The notes beneath the pieces are model-generated. The model searched no databases, was not told the origin of the DNA, and saw only the letters and a program-made list of their open reading frames with translations. The position numbers and the translations under genes are program-made. A stretch of DNA of 64,000 nucleotides, taken from positions 3,593,621 through 3,657,620 of the forward strand of contig OW818667.1 in assembly GCA_942493125.1 (NCBI GenBank), written 5' to 3'. Positions 9,395-17,608 of the stretch are shown here, piece by piece (position 1 is the first letter of the stretch; the number at the start of each line of letters is the position of its first letter). Source of the DNA: Fusibacter_C sp942493125. Its GTDB lineage: Bacteria; Bacillota; Clostridia; Peptostreptococcales; Acidaminobacteraceae.

Positions 9395-9925
9395 ATGAAT
9401 AAGATGGTATTGCTCGTCGTAGATGTTCAAAACGCAATCGTTATGGAGCATCCGCACGAAGAAGAAAAAGTGCTTGGCAATATTCAAACTTTAATTGCGC
9501 AAGCTAGAAAAAATCAAGTTGAAGTCATCTATGTTAGGCACGACGATGGTGTGGGCACTGAGTTTGAAGTTGGCTCAGATACGTGGCAAATACACGATGC
9601 CGTAGTGCCTCAAGGCGGCGAGAAAATCGTGGACAAGCAATTCAATAGCGCCTTTCACAAAACAGATCTGCAGGCGTATCTATCGGAAAAGGGCGTAGAC
9701 ACGATTATGCTCGTTGGGATGCAGACTGAGTACTGTATAGATGCCACTTTGAGAAGTGCCTTTGATCTGAACTACAAAGTCTTGATACCAGAACAGACAA
9801 ACACATCGTTTGATAACCCATATATGCAGGCTCAGCAGTTGATTGCGTATTATAATACTTTCATATGGGATGGACGTTATGCTAAAGTAGTGCCAATGGA
9901 AGAAGCGTTGGACCATTTACAGTAG
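9395..9925 (+). CDS. isochorismatase-family cysteine hydrolase
   Basis: 176 residues, the normal size for the isochorismatase/nicotinamidase superfamily. The triad can be followed: Asp in LLVVDVQNAI (residue 10), Lys in the VDKQFNSAFHKTDL region (about 75), and Cys in MQTEYCIDATLRSAFD (about 113), with the cis-peptide-type GMQTE before it. Members hydrolyse amides or enol ethers; the exact substrate is not determined by sequence. Start 9395 follows GGAGGTT; the ATG at 9350 lacks a ribosome site. The alpha/beta hydrolase gene begins 8 bp after its stop, so the two are an operon of two hydrolases. Confidence 0.85.
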   Translation: MNKMVLLVVDVQNAIVMEHPHEEEKVLGNIQTLIAQARKNQVEVIYVRHDDGVGTEFEVGSDTWQIHDAVVPQGGEKIVDKQFNSAFHKTDLQAYLSEKGVDTIMLVGMQTEYCIDATLRSAFDLNYKVLIPEQTNTSFDNPYMQAQQLIAYYNTFIWDGRYAKVVPMEEALDHLQ

Positions 9926-9933
9926 GAGGAACC

Positions 9934-10722
9934 ATGCAAATTTTTGAAGGAAAAGTTGATAACCAAGGGGTTTCAATACATTATATTGAAAGCTTTGTCG
10001 ATATTGCAGCAGAAATCGCTGAAGAAGAGGTTGTTGAAGAAAAAGTCGTTGAAGTCATAGTTGAGACCGTAGAACGGGCGCCACTTTTGATCATCCCTGG
10101 TTTCACAGAATCCGCTGAGGACTATATCGAAATAATTAGAGCGTTTGATGATAGAAAATGCGTTGCTATCTCACTCAGAGGCAGAGGGAAAAGCGATGCC
10201 CCAGATTCAGGCTATACACTTGAAGACCATGTTTCAGATATCAAGGCTGTGGTTGAACAACTCGACCTTGATGCCTTTTACGTGCTTGGCTATTCGCGTG
10301 GTGTGTCCTATATGATCGATTATGCATTAGGCAACTTACCTAAAATTAAGGGCATGATCATAGGTGACTATCCAGGCATGCATACGAGACTCGTGGAACG
10401 CTGGGTTGAGATGTTCATCAAATTGCCACCATGGCGCGGCAAATCGGCATTAGAGCGCATGCCAAGGCATGCCATTGAGGCGATTCAAAGAGAGTCCGTT
10501 GAAAAATCGTTTTACGAGGCACTTAAAGCAGTGAAAGTGCCCGTACTCTTATTAAAAGGGGACCAAAGCGGCTCCTTGTTGTCTGAAGAAGCGACTGCGT
10601 CCTATTTTGAAGCTTTAGAGGATGTGCGTCTTTCAGTTTTTGAAGGATGTGCTCACGATTTGTTTAAACCGGATGAATCCCATTTTATTCGTGTGATAAA
10701 AGCGTTCGTAGACCAGAATTAA
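9934..10722 (+). CDS. alpha/beta hydrolase with acidic N-terminal insertion
   Basis: 262-residue alpha/beta hydrolase fold protein: oxyanion segment PLLIIPGFTESAEDY, nucleophile elbow LGYSRG (Ser about 120), acid candidate in LLLKGDQSGS (Asp about 209) and catalytic His in CAHDLFKP (about 236). Between the first strands (residues about 27-50) lies a low-complexity Glu/Val run (EEEVVEEKVVEVIVETVE) where relatives usually have a short turn; this looks like an expanded insertion. Start follows GTAGGAGGAACC. Located 8 bp after the isochorismatase-like gene and followed by a good terminator. Probably an esterase or C-C hydrolase; substrate unknown. Confidence 0.8.
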   Translation: MQIFEGKVDNQGVSIHYIESFVDIAAEIAEEEVVEEKVVEVIVETVERAPLLIIPGFTESAEDYIEIIRAFDDRKCVAISLRGRGKSDAPDSGYTLEDHVSDIKAVVEQLDLDAFYVLGYSRGVSYMIDYALGNLPKIKGMIIGDYPGMHTRLVERWVEMFIKLPPWRGKSALERMPRHAIEAIQRESVEKSFYEALKAVKVPVLLLKGDQSGSLLSEEATASYFEALEDVRLSVFEGCAHDLFKPDESHFIRVIKAFVDQN

Positions 10723-10751
10723 TGCGAGTGATGTAATTACAGAGATCTTAT

Positions 10752-10780
10752 TGGACCCTAGTGTATAGGGTCCATTTTTA
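10752..10780 (+). terminator. intrinsic terminator after the two-hydrolase operon
   Basis: 8-bp GC-rich stem TGGACCCT / AGGGTCCA (10752-10759, 10767-10774) with a 7-nt loop and TTTTTATT after it. Confidence 0.85.
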
Positions 10781-10946
10781 TTCAAATCAAGTCTAAGTTT
10801 CAGCACACAAAAATGACTTAAAAATGTATCAGGTTGTTATGCAATTGACTAAATTAACAATGTGACCAAAATTTATAAAAAATACACGATAAAAAGTCGC
10901 GAAAAGAGTTATAATAAGAGAGATACGCAACAGGAGGAATAAGAAA

Positions 10947-11534
10947 TTGATCGATAAAAAAGCAATTGAGGGCCACATTCGAGGTATTTTGATCGCACTT
11001 GGCGATGATCCGGATAGAGAAGGCTTAATAGATACCCCAAAACGCGTCGCTAGCATGTATGAAGAGGTGTTCGAGGGTATGAATTATACAAACGCGCAAG
11101 TTGCAGAGATGATGAATACGACATTCGAAGAGGATCTCGACATTCAGGCGGATAGCAAAGATATGGTCGTCATGAAAGACATCGATATTTTTTCTTTCTG
11201 TGAGCACCATCTCGCACTCATGTACAATATGAAAGTTACCGTGGCATATATCCCTACAGATAAAGTCATCGGACTAAGTAAAATAGCAAGAATTACAGAT
11301 ATGGTTTCCAAAAGGCTGCAGCTTCAAGAGCGCATTGGCTCAGACATCGCAGAGATCATGACCATGATTACAGGTTCGGAAGATATAGCGGTCATCATCA
11401 AAGGTGAACACAGCTGTATGACGTCGCGCGGCATCAAGAAAACGCAAGCAAAAACGGTGACGACGACATTTAAAGGACGTTTCAGCTCAGATGATAGCTT
11501 GTACTTGAAATTGATGACCATCTACCAGAGCTGA
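10947..11534 (+). CDS. folE: GTP cyclohydrolase I
   Basis: First enzyme of tetrahydrofolate synthesis: GTP to 7,8-dihydroneopterin triphosphate plus formate. 195 residues. Zinc ligands are visible: C85 and H88 in FSFCEHHLALMY and C157 in GEHSCMTSRG, which is the bacterial type IA pattern; RGIKKTQAKTVTTTF near the end is the family C-terminus. Start is TTG at 10947, 8 bp after AGGAGGAA. It opens a seven-gene folate operon reaching to 16552; the next start is 10 bp after its stop. A TATAAT sits at 10910-10915 without a good -35. Confidence 0.97.
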   Translation: MIDKKAIEGHIRGILIALGDDPDREGLIDTPKRVASMYEEVFEGMNYTNAQVAEMMNTTFEEDLDIQADSKDMVVMKDIDIFSFCEHHLALMYNMKVTVAYIPTDKVIGLSKIARITDMVSKRLQLQERIGSDIAEIMTMITGSEDIAVIIKGEHSCMTSRGIKKTQAKTVTTTFKGRFSSDDSLYLKLMTIYQS

Positions 11535-11544
11535 GGAGGCCCTC

Positions 11545-12144
11545 GTGTTTTTAATGATTGACAATTATGACTCGTTCGTCTATAACTTGGTGCACTATTT
11601 TTTAGAGCTTGGCGAACAGGTGGAAATCTATAGGAACGATGCACTTACAATTGAGAAAATCTACGAGCTTAACCCAGAGGGCATCATCATTTCACCAGGT
11701 CCAAAAGACCCGAGTGAGACGGGCATCTGCGAGGAAGTCATCCGTACGTTTGCTAATCAGATCCCAATCTTTGGCGTGTGCCTTGGCCATCAAGCCATCG
11801 CCTATGTGCATGGTGCAGATGTCGTCAAAGGTGCGCGTCCAATGCATGGCAAAATTTCTGAGGCGACCCATAACGGCCAAGGCGTATTTTCAGGCATCCC
11901 TTCGCCAGTAAAGGTGACACGTTATCACTCACTTGTCGTCGATCCTGCAACGTTATCCGACGATTTTATCATCTCAGCAACGAGTGAGGATGGTGCAATC
12001 ATGGGTATCAGGCATCGTACGCTATTGCTTGAAGGGGTTCAGTTTCATCCAGAAGCCGTGCTCACTGAGTATGGACACGACATGATCAAAAATTACGTCG
12101 CTTGGTGCAAGGAGACTTTACATGCAAAAAAAACTGTCCTTTAA
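11545..12144 (+). CDS. pabA: aminodeoxychorismate synthase, glutamine amidotransferase subunit
   Basis: Class I glutamine amidotransferase (199 residues) that supplies ammonia to PabB. Catalytic triad: C79 in FGVCLGHQ, H168 and E170 in VQFHPEAVLTE. The opening MIDNYDSFVYNLVHYF and SPGPKDPSE are diagnostic of PabA/TrpG. The neighbouring PabB-type synthase and folate genes point to p-aminobenzoate; since no trp genes are nearby it could also serve anthranilate synthase, as in Bacillus. GTG start at 11545, 5 bp after GAGGAGGC; an ATG 9 bp later is too far from it. Its end overlaps pabB by 23 bp. Confidence 0.95.
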   Translation: MFLMIDNYDSFVYNLVHYFLELGEQVEIYRNDALTIEKIYELNPEGIIISPGPKDPSETGICEEVIRTFANQIPIFGVCLGHQAIAYVHGADVVKGARPMHGKISEATHNGQGVFSGIPSPVKVTRYHSLVVDPATLSDDFIISATSEDGAIMGIRHRTLLLEGVQFHPEAVLTEYGHDMIKNYVAWCKETLHAKKTVL

Positions 12145-13555
12145 TATCAAAACGTTTGAAACCAAGCAAGATGGCTTTCAGATTTATTCAAGCATCGAAC
12201 AAGGTGTCGACACAATTTTTTTAGACAGTTCGATGGCGGATTCACCTTATAGTCACTATAGCATCATCGGAGTTAACCCATTTTTAACGATTAAATATGA
12301 AAACAAAACGATTTATGAAAAATGGTATGACCAAGAGACGAAGACGTTTTCCAAAGAGCTACATCAAACCGATGTTTTCAGCTATCTGAACGCACTCATG
12401 GCATCCTATCACATAGAAAATACCACTGGTCTTCCATTTGTAGGCGGTGGTTTAGGTTACTTCAGTTATGACCTTGGCAGTGAGGTTGAATCCTTACCAT
12501 TTCATGCACCTGACCTCGTCACAGTGCCAGATGCTTACTTTGTGTTTTATGACAATGCTGTCGTCATCGACCATCACATGAACACAGTTTCCATCACCGG
12601 GCTTGGTATCTTGAGAGATGCAGAGACTAGCGTGAATTACCTCAAAGAGCGAATCGTGAGCGAACCGCAGACGAAACAGATCGTGAGTCAAGCATCTGAA
12701 TATAAACAGCCGAAGTTTGTATCGCCATTTACTGCAGCGTCCTATCAAGATGCGGTTGAAGCGATGCGACAATTCATCAGAGAAGGGCATATCTATATCG
12801 CAAATATGACGCACACATTCTCGAGTGATTTTTACAATGACCCAATGTCGACTTATGAACGGCTTCGAACGGTAAATCCGGCGCCATTTTCAGCTTATAT
12901 GCCGCTAGATGGCTTCTCAATCTTGTCTTCATCACCAGAACGATTTGTAGAAATACGCGATCAAAAGATACAGACGCGACCTATAAAAGGAACGCGTCCA
13001 AGGGGCAAGACGGAAGAGGAAGATTTAAGAAATAAAGTAGCGCTCATGACGAGTGAAAAAGACAAATCGGAGCTTCTTATGATCGTCGACCTTGAGCGAA
13101 ACGACTTAAGCAAAGTTTGCGTGCCAGGCAGTGTCAAAGTGACAGAACTATTTGAAATAGAAGCATATGCCACAGTATTTCACCTAGTTTCCACGATCAC
13201 GGGGGAGCTGTCCAGTGGTAAGACATCTGTCGACTGCATCAAAGCGATGTTTCCTGGTGGTTCCATCACGGGTGCACCGAAATATCGTGCGATGGAGATC
13301 ATCGATACGTTAGAAAAAAATAAGCGGAACATCTATACAGGGTCTATTGGATACCTTGGATTTGATGGAGGCGCAGATTTTAACATTATCATAAGAACGA
13401 TACTCCTTAAGGACCAAAAAGCGCACTTTGGCGTAGGTGGTGGCATTACTTGGGAGTCGGATAGTATGGAAGAATATATTGAGACCCTCGACAAAGCCAG
13501 AGCGTTATTAAAAAGTATGGATGCCTGTCAAATTGAAGTAGATGCAGTCGAATAG
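12122..13555 (+). CDS. pabB: aminodeoxychorismate synthase, component I
   Basis: Chorismate-binding enzyme of 477 residues that, with PabA, turns chorismate and glutamine into 4-amino-4-deoxychorismate. The PIKGTRPRG motif (residues 287-295) carries the lysine K289 that separates PabB from anthranilate synthase (PIAGT). Other family landmarks: SSSPERFVE, LMIVDLERNDL, FPGGSITGAPK and IYTGSIGY. The N-terminal third has the usual TrpE/PabB regulatory-like domain. Ribosome site AAGGAG lies inside pabA and the genes overlap by 23 bp, so translation is coupled. No PabC domain is fused; pabC follows separately after 9 bp. Confidence 0.96.
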   Translation: MQKKLSFNIKTFETKQDGFQIYSSIEQGVDTIFLDSSMADSPYSHYSIIGVNPFLTIKYENKTIYEKWYDQETKTFSKELHQTDVFSYLNALMASYHIENTTGLPFVGGGLGYFSYDLGSEVESLPFHAPDLVTVPDAYFVFYDNAVVIDHHMNTVSITGLGILRDAETSVNYLKERIVSEPQTKQIVSQASEYKQPKFVSPFTAASYQDAVEAMRQFIREGHIYIANMTHTFSSDFYNDPMSTYERLRTVNPAPFSAYMPLDGFSILSSSPERFVEIRDQKIQTRPIKGTRPRGKTEEEDLRNKVALMTSEKDKSELLMIVDLERNDLSKVCVPGSVKVTELFEIEAYATVFHLVSTITGELSSGKTSVDCIKAMFPGGSITGAPKYRAMEIIDTLEKNKRNIYTGSIGYLGFDGGADFNIIIRTILLKDQKAHFGVGGGITWESDSMEEYIETLDKARALLKSMDACQIEVDAVE

Positions 13556-13564
13556 GAGCCTATT

Positions 13565-14371
13565 ATGTTATATAAAGAGATAAAACCTGAATCGTTTCAA
13601 GTGATCGATCAAGCAGAGGAGTCCCATTCTAAAATTGTTCCAACTCCACAAGTTGATGATGGTTTTTTATTTGGTATTGGTTTTTTTGAGACGATCCTTA
13701 TCCTGGATGGTCCTTGCTTTCTCAGCGACCATATCAAGCGCATCAATGCCAGTTTAGAAGCATTTGGTATTGGAAGGCGATTGACTGAGAAAAGTCTAAG
13801 TCAATTGATTCGTTCCAACACATGGCAAAATTGCGTCCTTAAAATCGTTATCAGCGAAGCAAATGCCTTAGCGATTACGCGATCGATTCCATATACTGAA
13901 AAGCATTATGAAGACGGTTTTTCTCTTACTCAAAGTGCAGTGACAAAGAGCACACATAGTGCTTTTGTAGCGCATAAATCCTTAAACTACGGTGAAAATA
14001 TTTGGGCTTTAAAAGCTGCTAAAAAAGAAGGATACAACGACTGTCTTTTTTCAAATGAGTTCGGCAATATCACGGAGAGTTCATTGGCCAACTTGTTTAT
14101 TATAGAAGATGGCCAGTTGATTACGCCGCCTTTGTCAGATGGCTTATTGCCTGGAATCATCCGAAGTAAGATTATCGATAACTTTGTTGTGAAACAAGAA
14201 GCGATAACGCCTGAACGCATTTTGAAATGCGAAGGCGCTTTTTTGACAAACAGCGTCGTTGGCGTTATTAGGGTGAATGACTATGTAGGCATTAGAGTGC
14301 CCACAAACCCCTTAATTGATGAAATCCGCATGAAAATTTTAGAGGAAGCGAGGTGTTCTTATGCTGTCTAG
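13565..14371 (+). CDS. pabC: 4-amino-4-deoxychorismate lyase (class IV aminotransferase fold)
   Basis: PLP enzyme of 268 residues that releases pyruvate to give p-aminobenzoate. PLP lysine is K138 in HKSLNYGENIWALKAA; the segments DGFLFGIGFFETIL near the start and NEFGNITESSLANLFI and SDGLLPGIIR further on are typical of class IV. A D-amino acid or branched-chain aminotransferase has the same fold, but position directly behind pabB makes PabC the likely role. Ribosome site AGGAGCC. The N-terminus is about 25 residues longer than the E. coli enzyme. It overlaps the following HD gene by 11 bp. Confidence 0.9.
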   Translation: MLYKEIKPESFQVIDQAEESHSKIVPTPQVDDGFLFGIGFFETILILDGPCFLSDHIKRINASLEAFGIGRRLTEKSLSQLIRSNTWQNCVLKIVISEANALAITRSIPYTEKHYEDGFSLTQSAVTKSTHSAFVAHKSLNYGENIWALKAAKKEGYNDCLFSNEFGNITESSLANLFIIEDGQLITPPLSDGLLPGIIRSKIIDNFVVKQEAITPERILKCEGAFLTNSVVGVIRVNDYVGIRVPTNPLIDEIRMKILEEARCSYAV

Positions 14372-14846
14372 AATTGATAAAATACTTGAGAACTCAATAT
14401 ATAAAATGTGTTTAAAGCGCATTGAATCACATGAAGAAGGACGAGAACTTTGTGGTCACGACTTGGGCCATTTCATTGATGTGGCCCGCATAGCGACGAT
14501 TCTATCGCTAGATGAGGACATCACTCTTTCACGTGATCATATATATGCCGCGGCGTTGCTGCATGATATAGGCAGACATATTCAGTATGAAGATGGCACA
14601 CCACATGAGTTGGCAAGTGCTGAACTGTCAGTGGCTATTTTGGAAGCTGCGGGTTATAGCGAAGATGAGATTGAGAGCATTGGAATCGCAATAAGCAATC
14701 ATCGAAATGAAGCCATCAAAGATGACAAAACACTATCAGGTTATCTTTATAGGGCGGACAAGCTGTCTCGAAACTGCTACTCATGCACGGCTTCAGCGCT
14801 TTGCGACTGGTCAGATGATAAAAAAAATACGACCTTGAAGATATAA
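14361..14846 (+). CDS. HD-domain hydrolase inside the folate operon
   Basis: 161-residue HD-superfamily metal-dependent phosphohydrolase. Ligand set looks complete: H33, H68-D69 (LLHDIGRH) and D133 (RADKLSR). A C-terminal cluster NCYSCTASALCDW holds C139, C142 and C148, which may bind metal or be structural. It overlaps pabC by 11 bp and is followed by folP, so it is translated with the folate genes. HD enzymes include nucleotide pyrophosphohydrolases and the MptB-type pterin phosphodiesterase. From position I infer that it may dephosphorylate dihydroneopterin triphosphate, the only folate step here without an assigned enzyme. That is not shown by sequence. Confidence 0.8.
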   Translation: MLSRIDKILENSIYKMCLKRIESHEEGRELCGHDLGHFIDVARIATILSLDEDITLSRDHIYAAALLHDIGRHIQYEDGTPHELASAELSVAILEAAGYSEDEIESIGIAISNHRNEAIKDDKTLSGYLYRADKLSRNCYSCTASALCDWSDDKKNTTLKI

Positions 14847-14893
14847 TACAATTGATCCAAATTATAAATAGAACTTAAATGGAAAGGGTTAAT

Positions 14894-15694
14894 ATGAAAA
14901 TCGGCAAGCTGGATTTTGATTTAGATAAAAAAGGATACATCATGGGCATACTCAACGTAACGCCGGATTCGTTCTCTGATGGTGGGCGTTATGTGCCTAT
15001 AGATGAGGCCGTTGCTAGAGCACTTAAGATGGTGGAGGAAGGTGCGACGATCATTGATATAGGCGGGGAATCTACACGGCCTGGTCATGCACCTGTCTCT
15101 GCAGAGGAAGAAATTAAGCGCGTCGTTCCCGTTATTGAAGCGCTCGTTCGTTTAATCGAGGTGCCAATATCCATTGATACGACGAAAGCTGAAGTGGCAA
15201 AGGCGGCACTTGATGCAGGAGCCAGTATGATCAATGATGTATGGGGCTTTAAATATGATCCCAATATGGCAAGTGTTGCAGCAGAATATAACGTGCCAGT
15301 TTGTTTGATGCACAACCGCAAAGAGGCGAAGTATGATGCTTTGATAGCGGATATGGTCTCTGACCTTGAGGAGAGCCTCCAAATCGCTTTGAATGCAGGC
15401 GTGAAAAAAGATAAAATAATTTTAGATCCAGGTATTGGATTTGCGAAAACGTTGGCTGATAACCTCGAAGTTATGAAAGCGCTAAGTGTTTTTAAGGGGA
15501 TGGGATATCCTATTTTACTAGGGACATCGAGAAAGTCCATGATTGGACAAGCGCTCAATTTACCCGTGACAGAAAGGCTCGAAGGCACCATCGCTACCAC
15601 TGTTCTTGGCTATATTGAAGGGTGCAGCATTTTTAGAGTGCACGATGTGCAAGAAAATCTGCGTGCTCTAAAGATGACAGAGCTTATGCGCTAA
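14894..15694 (+). CDS. folP: dihydropteroate synthase
   Basis: Joins p-aminobenzoate to hydroxymethyl-dihydropterin diphosphate; sulfonamide target. 266 residues with all signatures: MGILNVTPDSFSDGG (17-31), GGESTRPG (57-64), IDTTK (94-98), INDVWG (113-118), DPGIGFAKT (about 176-184), GTSRKS (about 211-216) and the closing RVHDV. Start taken at 14894 behind GGAAAGGG; the ATG at 14879 lies before the ribosome site. 47 bp separate it from the HD gene. Cytoplasmic TIM-barrel enzyme. Confidence 0.97.
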   Translation: MKIGKLDFDLDKKGYIMGILNVTPDSFSDGGRYVPIDEAVARALKMVEEGATIIDIGGESTRPGHAPVSAEEEIKRVVPVIEALVRLIEVPISIDTTKAEVAKAALDAGASMINDVWGFKYDPNMASVAAEYNVPVCLMHNRKEAKYDALIADMVSDLEESLQIALNAGVKKDKIILDPGIGFAKTLADNLEVMKALSVFKGMGYPILLGTSRKSMIGQALNLPVTERLEGTIATTVLGYIEGCSIFRVHDVQENLRALKMTELMR

Positions 15695-15721
15695 CCATAA
15701 ATAATGGAGAAGGGGATTCCT

Positions 15722-16552
15722 ATGGATCAATTGATCATCAAAGACCTTGTTATATTTGGACACCACGGTGTCTATCAAGAAGAAAAAACATTGGGACAAA
15801 AGTTTGTCATAGATCTCATCATCGACCTTGATCTTGGAGAGGCGTGTGAGACCGATAACCTTGAGTTTGCGCTCAATTACGGGCAACTCAGCCATGAACT
15901 TCAGACAGTTTTTCAGCGTGAAAACTACGACTTGATCGAACGTGCGGCACAAGTGCTGTGCAGTTATATTTTAGAGCAATATCCAGCGGTTAAGCAGGTC
16001 GATTTGACCCTTAAAAAACCATGGGCACCAGTGCTTCTTGAACTCAAATACCCAGCGGTTCGCATCGTTCGGGGACGTCATATCGCGTATATTGCAGTCG
16101 GTTCAAATTTAGGCGATAAAAAAGCACATATCGAACAAGCGATTAACCTTATCAATCAAAGTGGCCATACAAAGATTCTACGCCAGTCGACATTGATTGA
16201 GACTGACCCAGTAGGCTATGACGATCAGGATCCGTTTTTAAACGGCGTCATGATGGTTTCTACGACGCTTGCGCCAAGAAAACTCATTCAATGGCTTATG
16301 TCGATCGAAGCCGATCTTAAAAGAGAACGGTTAGTCAAATGGGGACCGCGCACCATAGATCTGGACGTCATTTATTATGATGATCTCGTGACAGACGATA
16401 TGGACATCGTGCTACCTCATCCGAGAATGCATGAACGGGCATTTGTCTTAGAGCCGTTAGCAGAAATCGCACCTTACGCCGTTCACCCACTTTATCAAAA
16501 AAGGACTGTTGAACTGCTTGATGCCCTTAAGAAAGCTTCGAATTTACTCTAA
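15722..16552 (+). CDS. folK: bifunctional dihydroneopterin aldolase / HPPK (FolB-FolK fusion)
   Basis: 276-residue fusion. Residues 1-117 are dihydroneopterin aldolase (IFGHHGVYQEE at 11-21, NLEFALNYG, and the RAAQVL and PWAPV segments), cleaving dihydroneopterin to hydroxymethyl-dihydropterin and glycolaldehyde. Residues 121-276 are the pyrophosphokinase (AVGSNLGDKKAHI, FLNGV, and the KWGPRTIDLDVIYY motif at 206-219, then LPHPRMHERAFVLEPL). One chain thus carries out two successive steps before FolP. Start 15722 follows GGAGAAGGGG; the ATG at 15704 precedes it. Last gene of the folate operon, closed by a strong terminator. folB/folK fusions occur in Clostridia. Confidence 0.96.
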   Translation: MDQLIIKDLVIFGHHGVYQEEKTLGQKFVIDLIIDLDLGEACETDNLEFALNYGQLSHELQTVFQRENYDLIERAAQVLCSYILEQYPAVKQVDLTLKKPWAPVLLELKYPAVRIVRGRHIAYIAVGSNLGDKKAHIEQAINLINQSGHTKILRQSTLIETDPVGYDDQDPFLNGVMMVSTTLAPRKLIQWLMSIEADLKRERLVKWGPRTIDLDVIYYDDLVTDDMDIVLPHPRMHERAFVLEPLAEIAPYAVHPLYQKRTVELLDALKKASNLL

Positions 16553-16590
16553 TGAAACTGATTTTGAATCTCAATAATTGCATGAAATAT

Positions 16591-16631
16591 ACGCGATGTT
16601 GCTTGAAGGATTAAGCAACATCGCGTTTTTT
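16591..16631 (+). terminator. intrinsic terminator of the folate operon
   Basis: Perfect 14-bp stem ACGCGATGTTGCTT / AAGCAACATCGCGT (16591-16604, 16613-16626), 8-nt loop, then a T-run to 16631. Strong. Confidence 0.95.
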
Positions 16632-16714
16632 GTCTTTTGGCGGCTACTGGTGTATAATTGTATGATAAGAATGTTGATACATCCTAATAATAAACAGATA
16701 AAGTGAGGCACACT

Positions 16715-17608
16715 ATGACAATAAATACCAAGCAAACGTATGACCATGAGACTGAAAGACGGGTAGATCAGAAAAACTCAAATAATTCATGTCGCGTATG
16801 TGGTCATTTGACAACAGAATGGACCCATTTGAGAATGGCATCCAAGTATTTCTACTGCAACCATTGCGAATTTATCTCCAAAGATGAGACGATGCGCGTT
16901 ACACCTGATGAAGCTTTTAGAATTTACAATACGCACAAGAATTCAATTGATGATCAGCGCTATGTCGCTTATTTTCAAAAATTCTTGAAAGAAGCAGTCT
17001 TTCCATTTTCAAACGGGATGAAAAATGGCTTTGATTTCGGAAGCGGACCCGATCCTGTGCTTGCACAAATTTTAACACGTGATTACGGATATGAAATGGA
17101 CATTTATGACCTGTATTATGCCCCTGAGCGCATCCATATCGGCAAAAAATATGATTTGGTCACTTCAACTGAAGTCGCTGAGCACATACCAGAACCACTG
17201 AATTATTTTAGACAATTGAAAAGCTTGCTCACAGATACGGGTACTTTGGCAATCATGACACAATTTCATCAAAACAATTCCCTGCATTTTAGCGACTGGC
17301 ATTATGCACGTGATAAAAGCCACATTTCTTTTTACACGGAAAAGACGATGAAAATCATCGCACAAAAAGTCGGCCTTAGAGTCGTATTTACAAATCACAC
17401 GCAATATACGACTTTTGTCAAAGACATAAAAATGGAGCCTGTCAAAGTAGTGGAGCAGCCAGCTGTGCAAGAACCTGATAATAATACTGGCCAAGAAATT
17501 GAGCAAAATACGGAAAATAATACGGAAAATAATACGGAAAATAATACGGATCAAGTTACGGCGCAAGATGACGCAGAAAAGGAATATGATGAAACAGAAA
17601 ACATTTAA
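16715..17608 (+). CDS. class I methyltransferase with N-terminal zinc ribbon and repeat tail
   Basis: 297 residues. An N-terminal zinc-ribbon (C26-x2-C29 and C48-x2-C51: CRVCG, CNHC) precedes a SAM-binding Rossmann domain: GFDFGSGPDP (105-114, motif I), YDLVTSTEVAEHIPEP (motif post-I/II), and LLTDTGTLAIMTQ. Similar proteins are annotated as class I SAM-dependent methyltransferases; substrate unknown. The tail is hydrophilic, acidic and carries an ENNT repeat encoded by three exact 12-bp units. Start 16715 follows GTGAGG. The helicase gene begins inside its last 23 bases, so both are translated from one message, suggesting an RNA- or ribosome-related role. Confidence 0.8.
   Translation: MTINTKQTYDHETERRVDQKNSNNSCRVCGHLTTEWTHLRMASKYFYCNHCEFISKDETMRVTPDEAFRIYNTHKNSIDDQRYVAYFQKFLKEAVFPFSNGMKNGFDFGSGPDPVLAQILTRDYGYEMDIYDLYYAPERIHIGKKYDLVTSTEVAEHIPEPLNYFRQLKSLLTDTGTLAIMTQFHQNNSLHFSDWHYARDKSHISFYTEKTMKIIAQKVGLRVVFTNHTQYTTFVKDIKMEPVKVVEQPAVQEPDNNTGQEIEQNTENNTENNTENNTDQVTAQDDAEKEYDETENI
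17514..17549 (+). repeat. three exact tandem copies of a 12-bp unit
   Basis: Unit AAAATAATACGG three times in a row, with a shortened fourth (AAAATACGG) just before. It codes for the NTEN/ENNT repeats in the methyltransferase tail. Because the unit is 12 bp, copy-number change keeps the frame. Confidence 0.9.

Noticed and set aside
10800..10946. Riboswitch or T-box in the folE leader
   Set aside because: I looked for conserved tetrahydrofolate-riboswitch or T-box (TGGAACC-like) motifs and terminator pairs and found none.
17499..17585. In-frame upstream extension of the helicase (KIIRKIIR-type N-terminus)
   Set aside because: It is only the 12-bp repeat of the methyltransferase tail read in another frame; the ribosome site is before 17586.
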